Shown here piece after piece: positions 54,325 to 63,016 of a stretch of DNA of 64,000 nt. Each line of letters opens with the position of its first letter. Position 1 is the first letter of the stretch. Position numbers and translations under genes: made by a program. The stretch is from an uncultured Bacteriovorax sp. (GTDB lineage Bacteria; Bdellovibrionota; Bacteriovoracia; Bacteriovoracales; Bacteriovoracaceae), in assembly GCA_946480715.1 (NCBI GenBank), contig CAMLKK010000004.1:62001-126000 (forward strand), in the 5' to 3' direction. The notes under the pieces were generated by a model. The model worked only from the letters and a program-made list of their open reading frames with translations, did no database searches and was not told the origin of the DNA.

Positions 54325-56166
54325 TTAATTTAAAAGATTAATTGAAAGCTGTGCCGTAAGATCATTTTCCACTTTGCTTAAAACTTCAGCGAGCTTTTCA
54401 TTATCACCAACAGCGTAGAATCCGCTGTTACTTTCCACAATTTTTGCGTGGATGAAATACTGCAAGCTCGATTTAGAAAGAGGAACTGAGTAACTTTCAG
54501 CATAACGGATGATACGGCGAAGTTTTCGCTCACTTTCAAAAACTTCTTTGTAGCGCTTAAGATAAGTGTCCATCTTAAAGCCCTCTTTGTGGTCTTTTGA
54601 AAGTGAAGTTAAAGTGAGGCCGCAGATATAATAAGCTTCCAGGATGTAGTTGCACGCGCGTGAGAAAAGCGAAACTTTCGCCAGGATCTGGTAGAGATCT
54701 TTGTGAGAAAGCTCAATACACTCTTCAATAGTAGAGACTTCTCTTCCAATGGCATCAGAAACAATCGCCAGCGTTTCAGTGAGAAACGTTTTCATTGTAG
54801 GAAGATAAAATTCGTGAATAAGTTGTTTTCTTTGATTGATAAAAAATTTCTTCAGGTCTTCAACGTTAGCAATGTGACCTGAGAAAAGATTGACCCATCC
54901 CATGTGCACCATCCAAGGGATGATGAAATGGTGAAGAACAGTATTTTTAAAGTAGAGAATTTCTTTTCTTGAATCTTCTTTGATGGAATAGAAAACATGT
55001 TTTCCGTTTGGATTCCCGATCACTTCTACTTTTTTGTTTCCAATCAAAATATCAATTGAGCGCTCAAGTGATTTTTCGAAATTCAAAATAGTAATGGAAT
55101 CAGTAATCGGCACATTGAATTTTTCACAGTATGTGATGATGTGGCGAGCTTTAGTGAGAATCTCTTCCCATTTCAGAGCACCTGTCGGTTCATCCAATAA
55201 AATCATTGCAAGCAGTGACGTTGGAGTCACACGCATGTTTTTACCAACTTCCAAGAAGCAGTCAAAAGCAATTCTTTGTGTTTGGGTTTTTACGTCGGCC
55301 ATATTCAGTTGCGGTGAGGCAACTGGATTACCGATGTTAATGTGCACGTTTCCGAACTGGTAAGAGAAAAGTTTTACGAGACCAAAAACCTGGGCCGCGT
55401 TCTCTTTAGTTTTCTTTCCACCATCAAGCTCGCGCGTGAGCGATTTTTGTTCAGGAACATACTCATGAACAATCGACACCGGAATAAATGTCAGCGGCCT
55501 TCTTAGTTTTTCATCGATAGCATTGTGAGCTTCGATCAACATTTGATAAAGACCATAACGAGGAGGAAGCAGTTTTCCCGTACGTGAACGGCCGCCTTCA
55601 AAGAAAAATTCAATCGGGTGACCTTTTACCAGCATGTAGTGAAGATAAGCTTCGAGTGTCAGTTTGTAGAGAATATCATTGGCAAAAGTTCGGCGAATGA
55701 AAAAACATCCTGATCTTCTGAACAATGGACCAATAGGAAAAATATTGAGATTGTTTCCCCCCGCTACGAAAAGCGGAGAATTGTATTTTTTAAAATAAAC
55801 GTAGTTCATCGCTACGTAATCAGCATGTGACTGATGGTTGGGAACCAATACGAGATTTTGCGTTTTTGAAAGCTCGCCCAAGTTGTGTCCGTTATCATGA
55901 AAATTAATTCCATCATAAAGTTGCGACAACGTAGCATCGAGAAACTTCTCAAATGTTTTCAAAAATGGAAGTGAAAGTTCCGCGCGAATTTCTTTAAGAT
56001 TTTTGATCGCCTTCTCACGATCTTCTTCTTTATTACCGACGCGGTCTCGAAGTTTTGGATAAGAGAGAACGATCTCTTCCATTTCTTTGAAATTATCAAA
56101 AAAATTCGCAAACCCATCAAGGACGTTACTGACCTTAGAGAATGCTCCTAACTTCGAAAAATCCAT
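54325..56166 (-). CDS. plsB: Glycerol-3-phosphate acyltransferase, PlsB-like
   Basis: Catalyses the first acyl transfer in phospholipid synthesis at the membrane. In 613 residues (E. coli PlsB has about 800) the acyltransferase motifs are ordered: NHQSHADY (catalytic His and Asp), IRRTF, FFEGGRSRTGKL, and the VPVSI-like FIPVSIVHE. The C-terminal half is helical. The shorter length fits a truncated-N-terminus PlsB. ATG immediately follows the guaB/guaC-family stop codon. Confidence 0.88.
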   Translation of the reverse strand: MDFSKLGAFSKVSNVLDGFANFFDNFKEMEEIVLSYPKLRDRVGNKEEDREKAIKNLKEIRAELSLPFLKTFEKFLDATLSQLYDGINFHDNGHNLGELSKTQNLVLVPNHQSHADYVAMNYVYFKKYNSPLFVAGGNNLNIFPIGPLFRRSGCFFIRRTFANDILYKLTLEAYLHYMLVKGHPIEFFFEGGRSRTGKLLPPRYGLYQMLIEAHNAIDEKLRRPLTFIPVSIVHEYVPEQKSLTRELDGGKKTKENAAQVFGLVKLFSYQFGNVHINIGNPVASPQLNMADVKTQTQRIAFDCFLEVGKNMRVTPTSLLAMILLDEPTGALKWEEILTKARHIITYCEKFNVPITDSITILNFEKSLERSIDILIGNKKVEVIGNPNGKHVFYSIKEDSRKEILYFKNTVLHHFIIPWMVHMGWVNLFSGHIANVEDLKKFFINQRKQLIHEFYLPTMKTFLTETLAIVSDAIGREVSTIEECIELSHKDLYQILAKVSLFSRACNYILEAYYICGLTLTSLSKDHKEGFKMDTYLKRYKEVFESERKLRRIIRYAESYSVPLSKSSLQYFIHAKIVESNSGFYAVGDNEKLAEVLSKVENDLTAQLSINLLN

Positions 56167-56167
56167 C

Positions 56168-57229
56168 TTAACGAACTCCGTGAGGTTTAGATTCGCTCAT
56201 CCCTGAAGCTGTCATTTGCATGAAAAGCGCAGCTTCGCTCATTGCTTTAATATTATCCACACCAAGATAAGTCATACCAGAGCGCAGTCCGCCCATGAGT
56301 TCATCAATGACGTTTGTGACTGATCCTTTACAAGGAATAAACGTCGATTCACCTTCAGCTGCCATGCCTTGAGGCATGTCACCGCGCCATGAAACTTGCG
56401 CAGCTTTCGACGCCATACCACGGTATTGTTTCATTCCGCCTTTAAGCTCACCTGGAGTTTCTAAAGTACCTGAAACAAGCGATCCCACCATAACAGAAGA
56501 AGCTCCTGCTGCGAGGGCCTTCACAATGTCCCCTGAATTTTTTAGACCACCATCGGCAATAACCGGAATGTTGTGTTTTTCAGCAACACTTACAGCAAGG
56601 GCAATCGCCGATAACTGAGGAACGCCATGGCCTGTAATGATACGAGTTGTACACATTGATCCTGGACCAATACCCACTTTTACAGCGTCTGCTCCACGAT
56701 CAATCATGCGCTTTACACCGTCAGCAGTAGCGACGTTTCCGGCGATAACATCAATGTGAGGAAATTTCTTTTTTAAGAAATCGAGTGTCTCAAGCATCAT
56801 GACTGAATCACCGTGAGCGATATCGAGAGTAATGATTTGCACACCCGCTTCAACTAGAATTTCAGCGCGCTTCATGCCTTCTTCTTTAACTCCGATAGAC
56901 GCGGCCACTGGAGTATTAAGACCTTTTTCTTTCATGTATTTTTTGATCGCGTGAACCATGTTTACTTGTTCAGCTTCCGTCATGAAACGATGAAGTGATC
57001 CAATTCCCCCAAGAGAAGCCATGGCACAGGCCATTTCTGTCTCAGTGATCGTATCCATATTCGCCGTAATAACTGGCAGATCAATCGTGAAATTTTTTGT
57101 AATTTTTGTTTTAAGCACTGGATGCTTACGCGATGAAATTTCTGAATAACGAGGAACTAAAAGGACGTCATCAAATGTCAGACCGATCCCACGATTTAAA
57201 ATTTCTTTTGAACTAAACATTAATTCCAT
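56168..57229 (-). CDS. IMP dehydrogenase/GMP reductase family enzyme without CBS domains
   Basis: A 353-residue TIM-barrel enzyme of the IMPDH/GMPR family. Catalytic C193 in [18 protein letters not shown] (136-142) and [11 protein letters not shown] are visible. The CBS tandem of typical IMPDH is absent, and the flap lacks the Arg-Tyr pair (reading FIPCKG); together with [10 protein letters not shown] this resembles GMP reductase, which turns GMP back to IMP. guaC is therefore a likely but not certain identity. Confidence 0.82.
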   Translation of the reverse strand: MELMFSSKEILNRGIGLTFDDVLLVPRYSEISSRKHPVLKTKITKNFTIDLPVITANMDTITETEMACAMASLGGIGSLHRFMTEAEQVNMVHAIKKYMKEKGLNTPVAASIGVKEEGMKRAEILVEAGVQIITLDIAHGDSVMMLETLDFLKKKFPHIDVIAGNVATADGVKRMIDRGADAVKVGIGPGSMCTTRIITGHGVPQLSAIALAVSVAEKHNIPVIADGGLKNSGDIVKALAAGASSVMVGSLVSGTLETPGELKGGMKQYRGMASKAAQVSWRGDMPQGMAAEGESTFIPCKGSVTNVIDELMGGLRSGMTYLGVDNIKAMSEAALFMQMTASGMSESKPHGVR

Positions 57230-57309
57230 GAATTCTCCGATTCAAGTTTTGGGTATTAAAGAGAAATGTGAACGATAAAGAATAAAACGAATGATTTAGA
57301 CTGACAAAC

Positions 57310-57582
57310 CTATTGCGAGCTCAATCGAGCAAAAAAGATGGGCAGAAGAATATATAAGATGGTGTCGCGCACTAAATAAAAAAGAAAAAAGTAAATAAAG
57401 GCCTTAGGACCTTTATTCCATAACTTCTCGAGCCCTAAATACTGGGCCTTTTTACTCATGGCAATCATGAAGCGCGTTTTACCATAATGACGGAAGAAAA
57501 AGCTGATAGAACCGTCGACTTTACGATCGAACGCAAGAGCGATATCTTTTGATTTCTTCAACAATTCCATGGATGACAACAT
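57310..57582 (-). CDS. Small membrane protein, hypothetical
   Basis: A 90-residue frame with a C-terminal hydrophobic segment (about 63-82, IYFFLFYLVRDTILYILLP) and a basic N-terminal region. No family recognised. It lies upstream of the guaB/guaC-family gene on the same strand. In-frame ATG codons at 57582 and 57570; the ribosome site is weak. Coding status is moderately supported. Confidence 0.5.
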   Translation of the reverse strand: MLSSMELLKKSKDIALAFDRKVDGSISFFFRHYGKTRFMIAMSKKAQYLGLEKLWNKGPKAFIYFFLFYLVRDTILYILLPIFFARLSSQ

Positions 57583-57666
57583 AGCCCAAAAAAAGAAACT
57601 TTAAAAGCATGTAATCTACACTTTTATGACAATTTCATGATCCTCTGACGCTAAACTCATGGCTGT

Positions 57667-58638
57667 ATGTTAGAAAACCTGACCGTTATCAATTTAATTG
57701 CGAATACGACTTTAGGCCCGGCCACGGGAGAAGTCTTTGTTCTAAAGACCTGCCAGCGCACGCTTGTCGTGGGTTTCGGCCAGACTCCTTTTTATCATCT
57801 TGGTGAAAGCAGTCTTCGCCAGGAAAAAATCACTGATGTCTTTTCTGGTATGAATGCTTATGTCTTTTTGCTGGAAACAATCTGCGGACTTCGCAGTGAA
57901 GTTGTAGCTGAATACGAAGTGGTGGCGCAGTTTAAAGATGCCTACCAAGAATACGCAAAACTACCGCAAAAAAATACTCAGCTCATGAGTGTTTTCGAAA
58001 AATTATTTCAAGATAATAAAAAAATCCGCACAGATCACCTCACTGAAATTGGTCAGCTGACTTATGCGGGAATTGCAAGAAAACTCATTCACTCTCGAGT
58101 GACAAACGGAGTAGTTCTCGTTCTCGGTTCGGGTGTTCTCGCCGAAGATCTTATTAAACTTTTAAAGAAAAAACATAATGTCACGATCTCAGCTCGCAAT
58201 GATAGTCGTGTATCAGAATTGTGTTCGACTCATTCCATCAAGAGTCTTCCATGGGGAACGTCAAACGCCCATCATGCTTATACAAAGTTTCCTTTTATTG
58301 TGAATACCATTGGAAGTTCCGGCATTCTCTTCAATGAAGAGTTTTTCCAGAATTTCTTTGCCCACGATAACATCAATGAACAATCTCCTTTCTCTCAACA
58401 AATGAAGCTCTTTATTGATCTAGGCTCTCCCTCTGTGATAGAAACTAAGCTCACAGAAAGTGAGGGAGTTCTTCGCTTGGAAGATATCTTCCGGCAAAGT
58501 GCCAAACTCAATATTGAAAAATTAGAAAAAGTTCGTCGAGCTAAAGAGACTATCACTCTTTTAGCAGAAACAAGACTTGCAACTTTCTCTAAACCAGCTG
58601 TGACATTTGATTGGGAGGACTTCAAGTTTGCATACTAA
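57667..58638 (+). CDS. hemA: Glutamyl-tRNA reductase, divergent
   Basis: Reduces glutamyl-tRNA to glutamate-1-semialdehyde, the first committed step of haem synthesis by the C5 route. In 323 residues (usual 400-450), the catalytic Cys is C29 in LKTCQRT, the NAD-binding GSGVLAEDL is at about 155, and the VAQFKDAY segment matches. The His of the usual RHLF segment is not conserved (the aligned region reads AYVFLLE), and the usual GE is AE. The C-terminal dimerisation part is shortened. The start codon has no strong ribosome site. The 3' end overlaps hemCD. Confidence 0.82.
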   Translation: MLENLTVINLIANTTLGPATGEVFVLKTCQRTLVVGFGQTPFYHLGESSLRQEKITDVFSGMNAYVFLLETICGLRSEVVAEYEVVAQFKDAYQEYAKLPQKNTQLMSVFEKLFQDNKKIRTDHLTEIGQLTYAGIARKLIHSRVTNGVVLVLGSGVLAEDLIKLLKKKHNVTISARNDSRVSELCSTHSIKSLPWGTSNAHHAYTKFPFIVNTIGSSGILFNEEFFQNFFAHDNINEQSPFSQQMKLFIDLGSPSVIETKLTESEGVLRLEDIFRQSAKLNIEKLEKVRRAKETITLLAETRLATFSKPAVTFDWEDFKFAY

Positions 58639-60148
58639 AAAACACTACAAAATCGGAACTCGTGGCAGTCTTCTCGCTCTCACTCAATGTAATCAAGTAA
58701 AAGATCAGTTAGAAGCGCTGACGGGCGATTCATTTGAATTGGTCATCATCAAAACTCAAGGTGACATGATCACCAACGCTCCTCTATGGCAGCTCGACGG
58801 AAAAGATTTTTTTACCAAAGAATTGGATGAAGCTCTTTTATCTGGTGCCGTTGATCTCGTTGTTCACTCGTACAAAGATTTAGGCTCAGATCGTCCTGCT
58901 GATATTGAATTAGCGGCCGTGACGAAAAGAACTTTTGCTCATGATCTGCTTCTCATTAAAGAAAGCTCCATTCCTAAAATTAAAAATATGAGCGAGTTTG
59001 TCGTGGGAACATCTTCTCCACGTCGAATCGTGAACGTTGAAAAATCACTTGCTGATTTTCTTCCAGGGGCGAAGAACATTATTGTGAAGACCAAAATTCT
59101 TCGCGGTAACGTAAACACTCGCATTCAAAAACTGCAAGATGGTGAGTTCGATGCCATCGTACTTGCACTCCCTGGAATTGAACGACTTGCTCTCACTGAA
59201 TCTTCACGCATTGAACTTCAACGCCTGCTCTATGGCCTGAACTTTATGGTCATGCCGCAATCGGTGTTCACATCTTCAGCTTCACAAGGGGCTCTGGGAA
59301 TTGAATGCCGTCGAAATAGAACAGATGGTGGTGAACTACTCGCTAAACTTAAAAAGATGGAAGACGCCGTCACGAAAGAAGAAGTGAAGCGTGAACGTGT
59401 GGCCTTCAATAACTACGGCGGTGGCTGCCACCTTGCTGTCGGAATTAATGTTCGCGCAATTTTCGATTTTTATCTGCACACACATCGCGGACTCTTAAAC
59501 GAAGAAACAATTGCGGTAAGTACGCTTGAAGGTCGCTCACTCCCTGAGTTTGTTGCACCTCCAAAAGTTTTTAACGGACATCCTGATTTTGATGAACTTA
59601 TAAAAAAAGTAAATCTTCCGCATAAACTGATTCCAGGACTTAATCTTTATGTAACTAGTAAGCATTGTCTGGAAGCTGTGAAGTCGACTCAACCTAAAAC
59701 GTTGTGGGCGGCCGGAACAAAAACAATGAAAGACCTCGCTGGCCTTGGATATTGGGTAAACGCTACGGCCGATAGCTTAGGCGATGAAGAAGTCGCTCGC
59801 ATTCTCAAGTCGCAAGCGGTGCAGATCATGATGGGTGAAGACCGTCTCATGACGATTCTCTCAAATGATGAAGCCACATCAACGCTTGGCCAGGATGTGA
59901 TTCCTTGTTACACTCGGGAAGTTGCTTCAACTGTTTCAAAAGATTTTGAAAACATGATCAATTCAACAGAAGTCTTTTATTGGACCAGTTTTTTCCAGTA
60001 CAAAACTTATGTTGAAAAGTTCCCGCAAATCAAAAACCGTCACCATGCCTGTGGTCTCGGAAAAACGTATCAACAATTTAAAAAAGAAAATATCAATATC
60101 ATCCCGATGGCCTCAATGGATGAATTTAAAAAATGGACTCAAGCATGA
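58628..60148 (+). CDS. hemC: Porphobilinogen deaminase-uroporphyrinogen III synthase fusion
   Basis: A 506-residue frame: residues 1-325 porphobilinogen deaminase (HemC), then about 330-506 uroporphyrinogen-III synthase (HemD). HemC is supported by IGTRGSLLALTQ (9-20), VHSYKDL (79-85), and the dipyrromethane-cofactor cysteine C267 in GGGCHLAVG. The C-terminal half fits HemD by position and length but with few identifiable motifs. The TTG at 58628 is chosen, with GGGAGGA 8 bases upstream, overlapping hemA by 11 bases. The two halves perform consecutive steps. The stop overlaps the hemL start (ATGA). Confidence 0.85.
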   Translation: MHTKKHYKIGTRGSLLALTQCNQVKDQLEALTGDSFELVIIKTQGDMITNAPLWQLDGKDFFTKELDEALLSGAVDLVVHSYKDLGSDRPADIELAAVTKRTFAHDLLLIKESSIPKIKNMSEFVVGTSSPRRIVNVEKSLADFLPGAKNIIVKTKILRGNVNTRIQKLQDGEFDAIVLALPGIERLALTESSRIELQRLLYGLNFMVMPQSVFTSSASQGALGIECRRNRTDGGELLAKLKKMEDAVTKEEVKRERVAFNNYGGGCHLAVGINVRAIFDFYLHTHRGLLNEETIAVSTLEGRSLPEFVAPPKVFNGHPDFDELIKKVNLPHKLIPGLNLYVTSKHCLEAVKSTQPKTLWAAGTKTMKDLAGLGYWVNATADSLGDEEVARILKSQAVQIMMGEDRLMTILSNDEATSTLGQDVIPCYTREVASTVSKDFENMINSTEVFYWTSFFQYKTYVEKFPQIKNRHHACGLGKTYQQFKKENINIIPMASMDEFKKWTQA

Positions 60149-61425
60149 AGACAACTAATCAAACAGAACTTTTTAATACAGCAAAAAAAATGGTTCCAGG
60201 TGGAGTGCATTCACCGGTAAGAAGTTTCAAAGGACTCTCTTCTACACCCCGCTTTTTTAAAGAAGCTAACGGTGCTTTCATCACTGATGTTGAAGGAAAA
60301 AATTATATCGACTTCTGTATGAGTTTTGGTCCGCTTATTCTGGGCCATAGAAACCCTACGGTTGAACAAGAACTGCATGAAGCCCTTAAGCGTGGATGGA
60401 GTTACGGAGCTTGTGAGCCCTATTCACTTGATCTCGCTGAATTTCTTCTTTCTAAACTTCCTCACGTTGAACAACTTCGTTTCGTAAACTCTGGAACAGA
60501 AGCCGTTATGACGGCCCTGAGACTTGCTCGCGGAGTAACTGGAAAAAATAAAATCATTAAATTTAACGGCTGCTATCACGGCCACGTTGATTCGATGCTG
60601 ATCAAAGCTGGATCTGGTCTCGCAGGTGAAGCTGAAGCTTCTTCAGCAGGAGTTCCTGAAGGTGTTGCTCACGATACATTAATTCTCGAGTTGGGTGATG
60701 TTGCCGGTGTAAAACAATGTTTCATCGATCACAAAGATCAAATCGCCGCGATCATTATTGAACCACTTCCAGCTAACAATGGACTCATGATTCAACCAAA
60801 AGAATTTTTACAATTCTTAAGAGATGTTTGTACTCAAAACAAAGCTCTGCTTATTTTTGATGAAGTTATTTCTGGATTCAGAGTGGCCTTCGGTGGAATG
60901 GCCGAATACACAGGCATCAAACCAGATATGGTGACACTTGGAAAAATTATTGGTGGTGGATTACCAGTTGGAGCAATTGGGGCATCAAAATTTATTATGG
61001 AACATCTCGCTCCAATCGGACGCGTGTATCAAGCAGGCACACTCTCGGCCAATCCTCTTGCGATGGTTGGTGGACTTGCAACACTTAAACAATGCACTCC
61101 TGAAACTTATAAGAAAATTGAATCACAAACAATAAAGATCACTGATCTTCTAACGAGCTGGATGAAAACTTATAACAATGGTGAGTTCTCCATGTTTCAA
61201 GTGACAACATTTTCTTCACTGTTTTGGATTGTTCCGAAAGACAACGTCACAAAGATTGCTGATATTCCGGCGAACCTCACAGAAAACTTCAACAAGCTTT
61301 TTGAAGAGCTTCTCAAGCGTGGAGTTTATCTTGCTCCAAATGCTTATGAAGTTGGTTTCGTGAGTCTTGCTCACGATGAAAGTGTCCTACAAGAATTGGC
61401 GAAACGTCTGGACATTAAACTTTGA
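60145..61425 (+). CDS. hemL: Glutamate-1-semialdehyde 2,1-aminomutase
   Basis: PLP-dependent enzyme converting glutamate-1-semialdehyde to 5-aminolevulinate. The 426-residue length is usual. The PGGVHSPVR N-terminus, NSGTEAVMTALRLARG, YHGHVD, and the PLP lysine in LGKIIGGGLPVGA are all present. The ATG at 60145 overlaps the hemCD stop codon. HemA and HemL together make the C5 pathway complete. Confidence 0.97.
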   Translation: MKTTNQTELFNTAKKMVPGGVHSPVRSFKGLSSTPRFFKEANGAFITDVEGKNYIDFCMSFGPLILGHRNPTVEQELHEALKRGWSYGACEPYSLDLAEFLLSKLPHVEQLRFVNSGTEAVMTALRLARGVTGKNKIIKFNGCYHGHVDSMLIKAGSGLAGEAEASSAGVPEGVAHDTLILELGDVAGVKQCFIDHKDQIAAIIIEPLPANNGLMIQPKEFLQFLRDVCTQNKALLIFDEVISGFRVAFGGMAEYTGIKPDMVTLGKIIGGGLPVGAIGASKFIMEHLAPIGRVYQAGTLSANPLAMVGGLATLKQCTPETYKKIESQTIKITDLLTSWMKTYNNGEFSMFQVTTFSSLFWIVPKDNVTKIADIPANLTENFNKLFEELLKRGVYLAPNAYEVGFVSLAHDESVLQELAKRLDIKL

Positions 61426-62327
61426 TTAAGAACAACCCTTTTAATCATTCATCAAAACGACTTTTTGTCCTCTCACTTTTGTGGACACTCGTTTTGTTAT
61501 TGATTGGAGCGTGGTGGGTTTATCTTATGATGAACTCTCATCTACTTATTGATCAAACTAATCGTGCTAATTTCTCTAAAATGATTATGTGGGAAGGAAG
61601 CAGCTTTATTGTTTTGCTCTTATTGCTTTCCCTCTCGTTGCTCGCTCTATTTCTTAAAGATCTACAAAAGACTAAATCACTGCAGGCATTTTTCGCTTCA
61701 GTCACGCATGAATTGAAAACGCCCCTCGCGAGCATGCGTCTGCAAGGCGAAGTTATCGGTGAATTGCTGGAGAATAAAAATGATCCGCAATTACAAAAAT
61801 TACTTGGACGCTTGATTGAAGATACGTCGAAACTTGAGAACCAACTGGATAAAATACTGCAGCTCTCACGAATCGAGCGTGGCGGTGAACTCAACCTCAC
61901 TTCAGTGAAACTTATTCCGCAATTAAAAAAACTTTGTCAGGAATGGCTAAAAGATCGCGAATTGGAAATTCTTTGCGAGAACAACAATGTCACTATTCTT
62001 GCTGATGAGTTTGCTCTTTCCATGATTCTCAAAAATTTAATGGAAAACTCGCGCATCCACTCTCCTGAATCAAAAGTCACTATTCATGTCAAAGAAAATG
62101 GACCAAGAGTCTACTTAACTTACAGTGATGGGGGACATTTTAAAGGTGACATGAAAAAACTTGGTTCACTTTTTTACAAACATAATTCTAGCAAAGGATC
62201 TGGTATCGGCCTCTATCTCTCGCAAAAACTCATGCGCAAGATGAATGGTGAATTTAAAGCTTCTTTGCAAAAAGATGTTCTGCAGTTTGAATTATGTTTT
62301 ATGCAAGCGGAGCAAACACATGCTTAA
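61422..62327 (+). CDS. Sensor histidine kinase in the haem operon
   Basis: A 301-residue membrane kinase with two transmembrane helices (about 14-36 and 56-79) enclosing only about 20 periplasmic residues. Phospho-acceptor H96 in SVTHELKTP, the N-box NLMENSRIHS, and a G-box SKGSGIGLYLS follow. The TTG start at 61422 overlaps the hemL stop. Such a small loop suggests sensing within the membrane or from the cytoplasm. Cognate regulator follows with an 8-base overlap. Confidence 0.88.
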   Translation: MIKNNPFNHSSKRLFVLSLLWTLVLLLIGAWWVYLMMNSHLLIDQTNRANFSKMIMWEGSSFIVLLLLLSLSLLALFLKDLQKTKSLQAFFASVTHELKTPLASMRLQGEVIGELLENKNDPQLQKLLGRLIEDTSKLENQLDKILQLSRIERGGELNLTSVKLIPQLKKLCQEWLKDRELEILCENNNVTILADEFALSMILKNLMENSRIHSPESKVTIHVKENGPRVYLTYSDGGHFKGDMKKLGSLFYKHNSSKGSGIGLYLSQKLMRKMNGEFKASLQKDVLQFELCFMQAEQTHA

Positions 62328-63009
62328 TATTCTCATCGTTGAAGATGAAACAAATTTAGGCACTACGCTCTCTGAATATCTTCAGGGGCTCGGTCATGAT
62401 GCTCGATGGGCACGGGATGGAAAATCTGCACGTTTAAAATTCAATGAAACAAGGCCAAATCTCATTTTAATGGATATTGGACTTCCAGATATAAGCGGAC
62501 TTGATCTCGCACGCGAATTTAGAAAGGCACGTAAGGATTTTGTTCTGCTCTTTTTATCTGCTCAAAATGATCCTGAAACAAAAGTTGAAGGATTAGAGAT
62601 TGGAGCCGATGACTACATCACTAAACCATTTGCCTTAAAAGAACTTACTCTTCGCCTCAATCGCATTTTAAAAACTCAATCAGAAATGGAAAAGATGCCT
62701 GATGAAATCAATCATGGTGCTTTAAAAATCTGGTTTAAGCGATATGAAGTGCAGGATGGTCAGGGAGCGCTGATCACTCTTTCACAAAAAGAATGTGCTA
62801 TTTTAGAACTCCTCTATCAGAAAAAAAATCAGGCCGTCGATCGTGACGAAATCATCGAAAAGATTTGGGGCGAAGATAAGTTTCCTTCAAACCGCACCGT
62901 CGATAATTACATCGTAAAACTTCGCAAGTGGTGTGAGACGGATGACAACAACTCAATTGAAATTCAAAGTATAAGAAGTATTGGCTATAAGCTCATAGTA
63001 AAAGGATAA
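62320..63009 (+). CDS. OmpR-family response regulator in the haem operon
   Basis: A 229-residue receiver plus winged-helix DNA-binding regulator. Acidic pocket ED (8-9), phospho-acceptor D52 in LMDIGLP, then a C-terminal OmpR-type domain ending RSIGYKLI. The ATG at 62320 (GGAG upstream) is inside the kinase 3' end and is preferred over upstream in-frame ATG. It pairs with the kinase and likely controls haem or membrane genes. Confidence 0.93.
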   Translation: MLNILIVEDETNLGTTLSEYLQGLGHDARWARDGKSARLKFNETRPNLILMDIGLPDISGLDLAREFRKARKDFVLLFLSAQNDPETKVEGLEIGADDYITKPFALKELTLRLNRILKTQSEMEKMPDEINHGALKIWFKRYEVQDGQGALITLSQKECAILELLYQKKNQAVDRDEIIEKIWGEDKFPSNRTVDNYIVKLRKWCETDDNNSIEIQSIRSIGYKLIVKG

Positions 63010-63016
63010 AATAATC

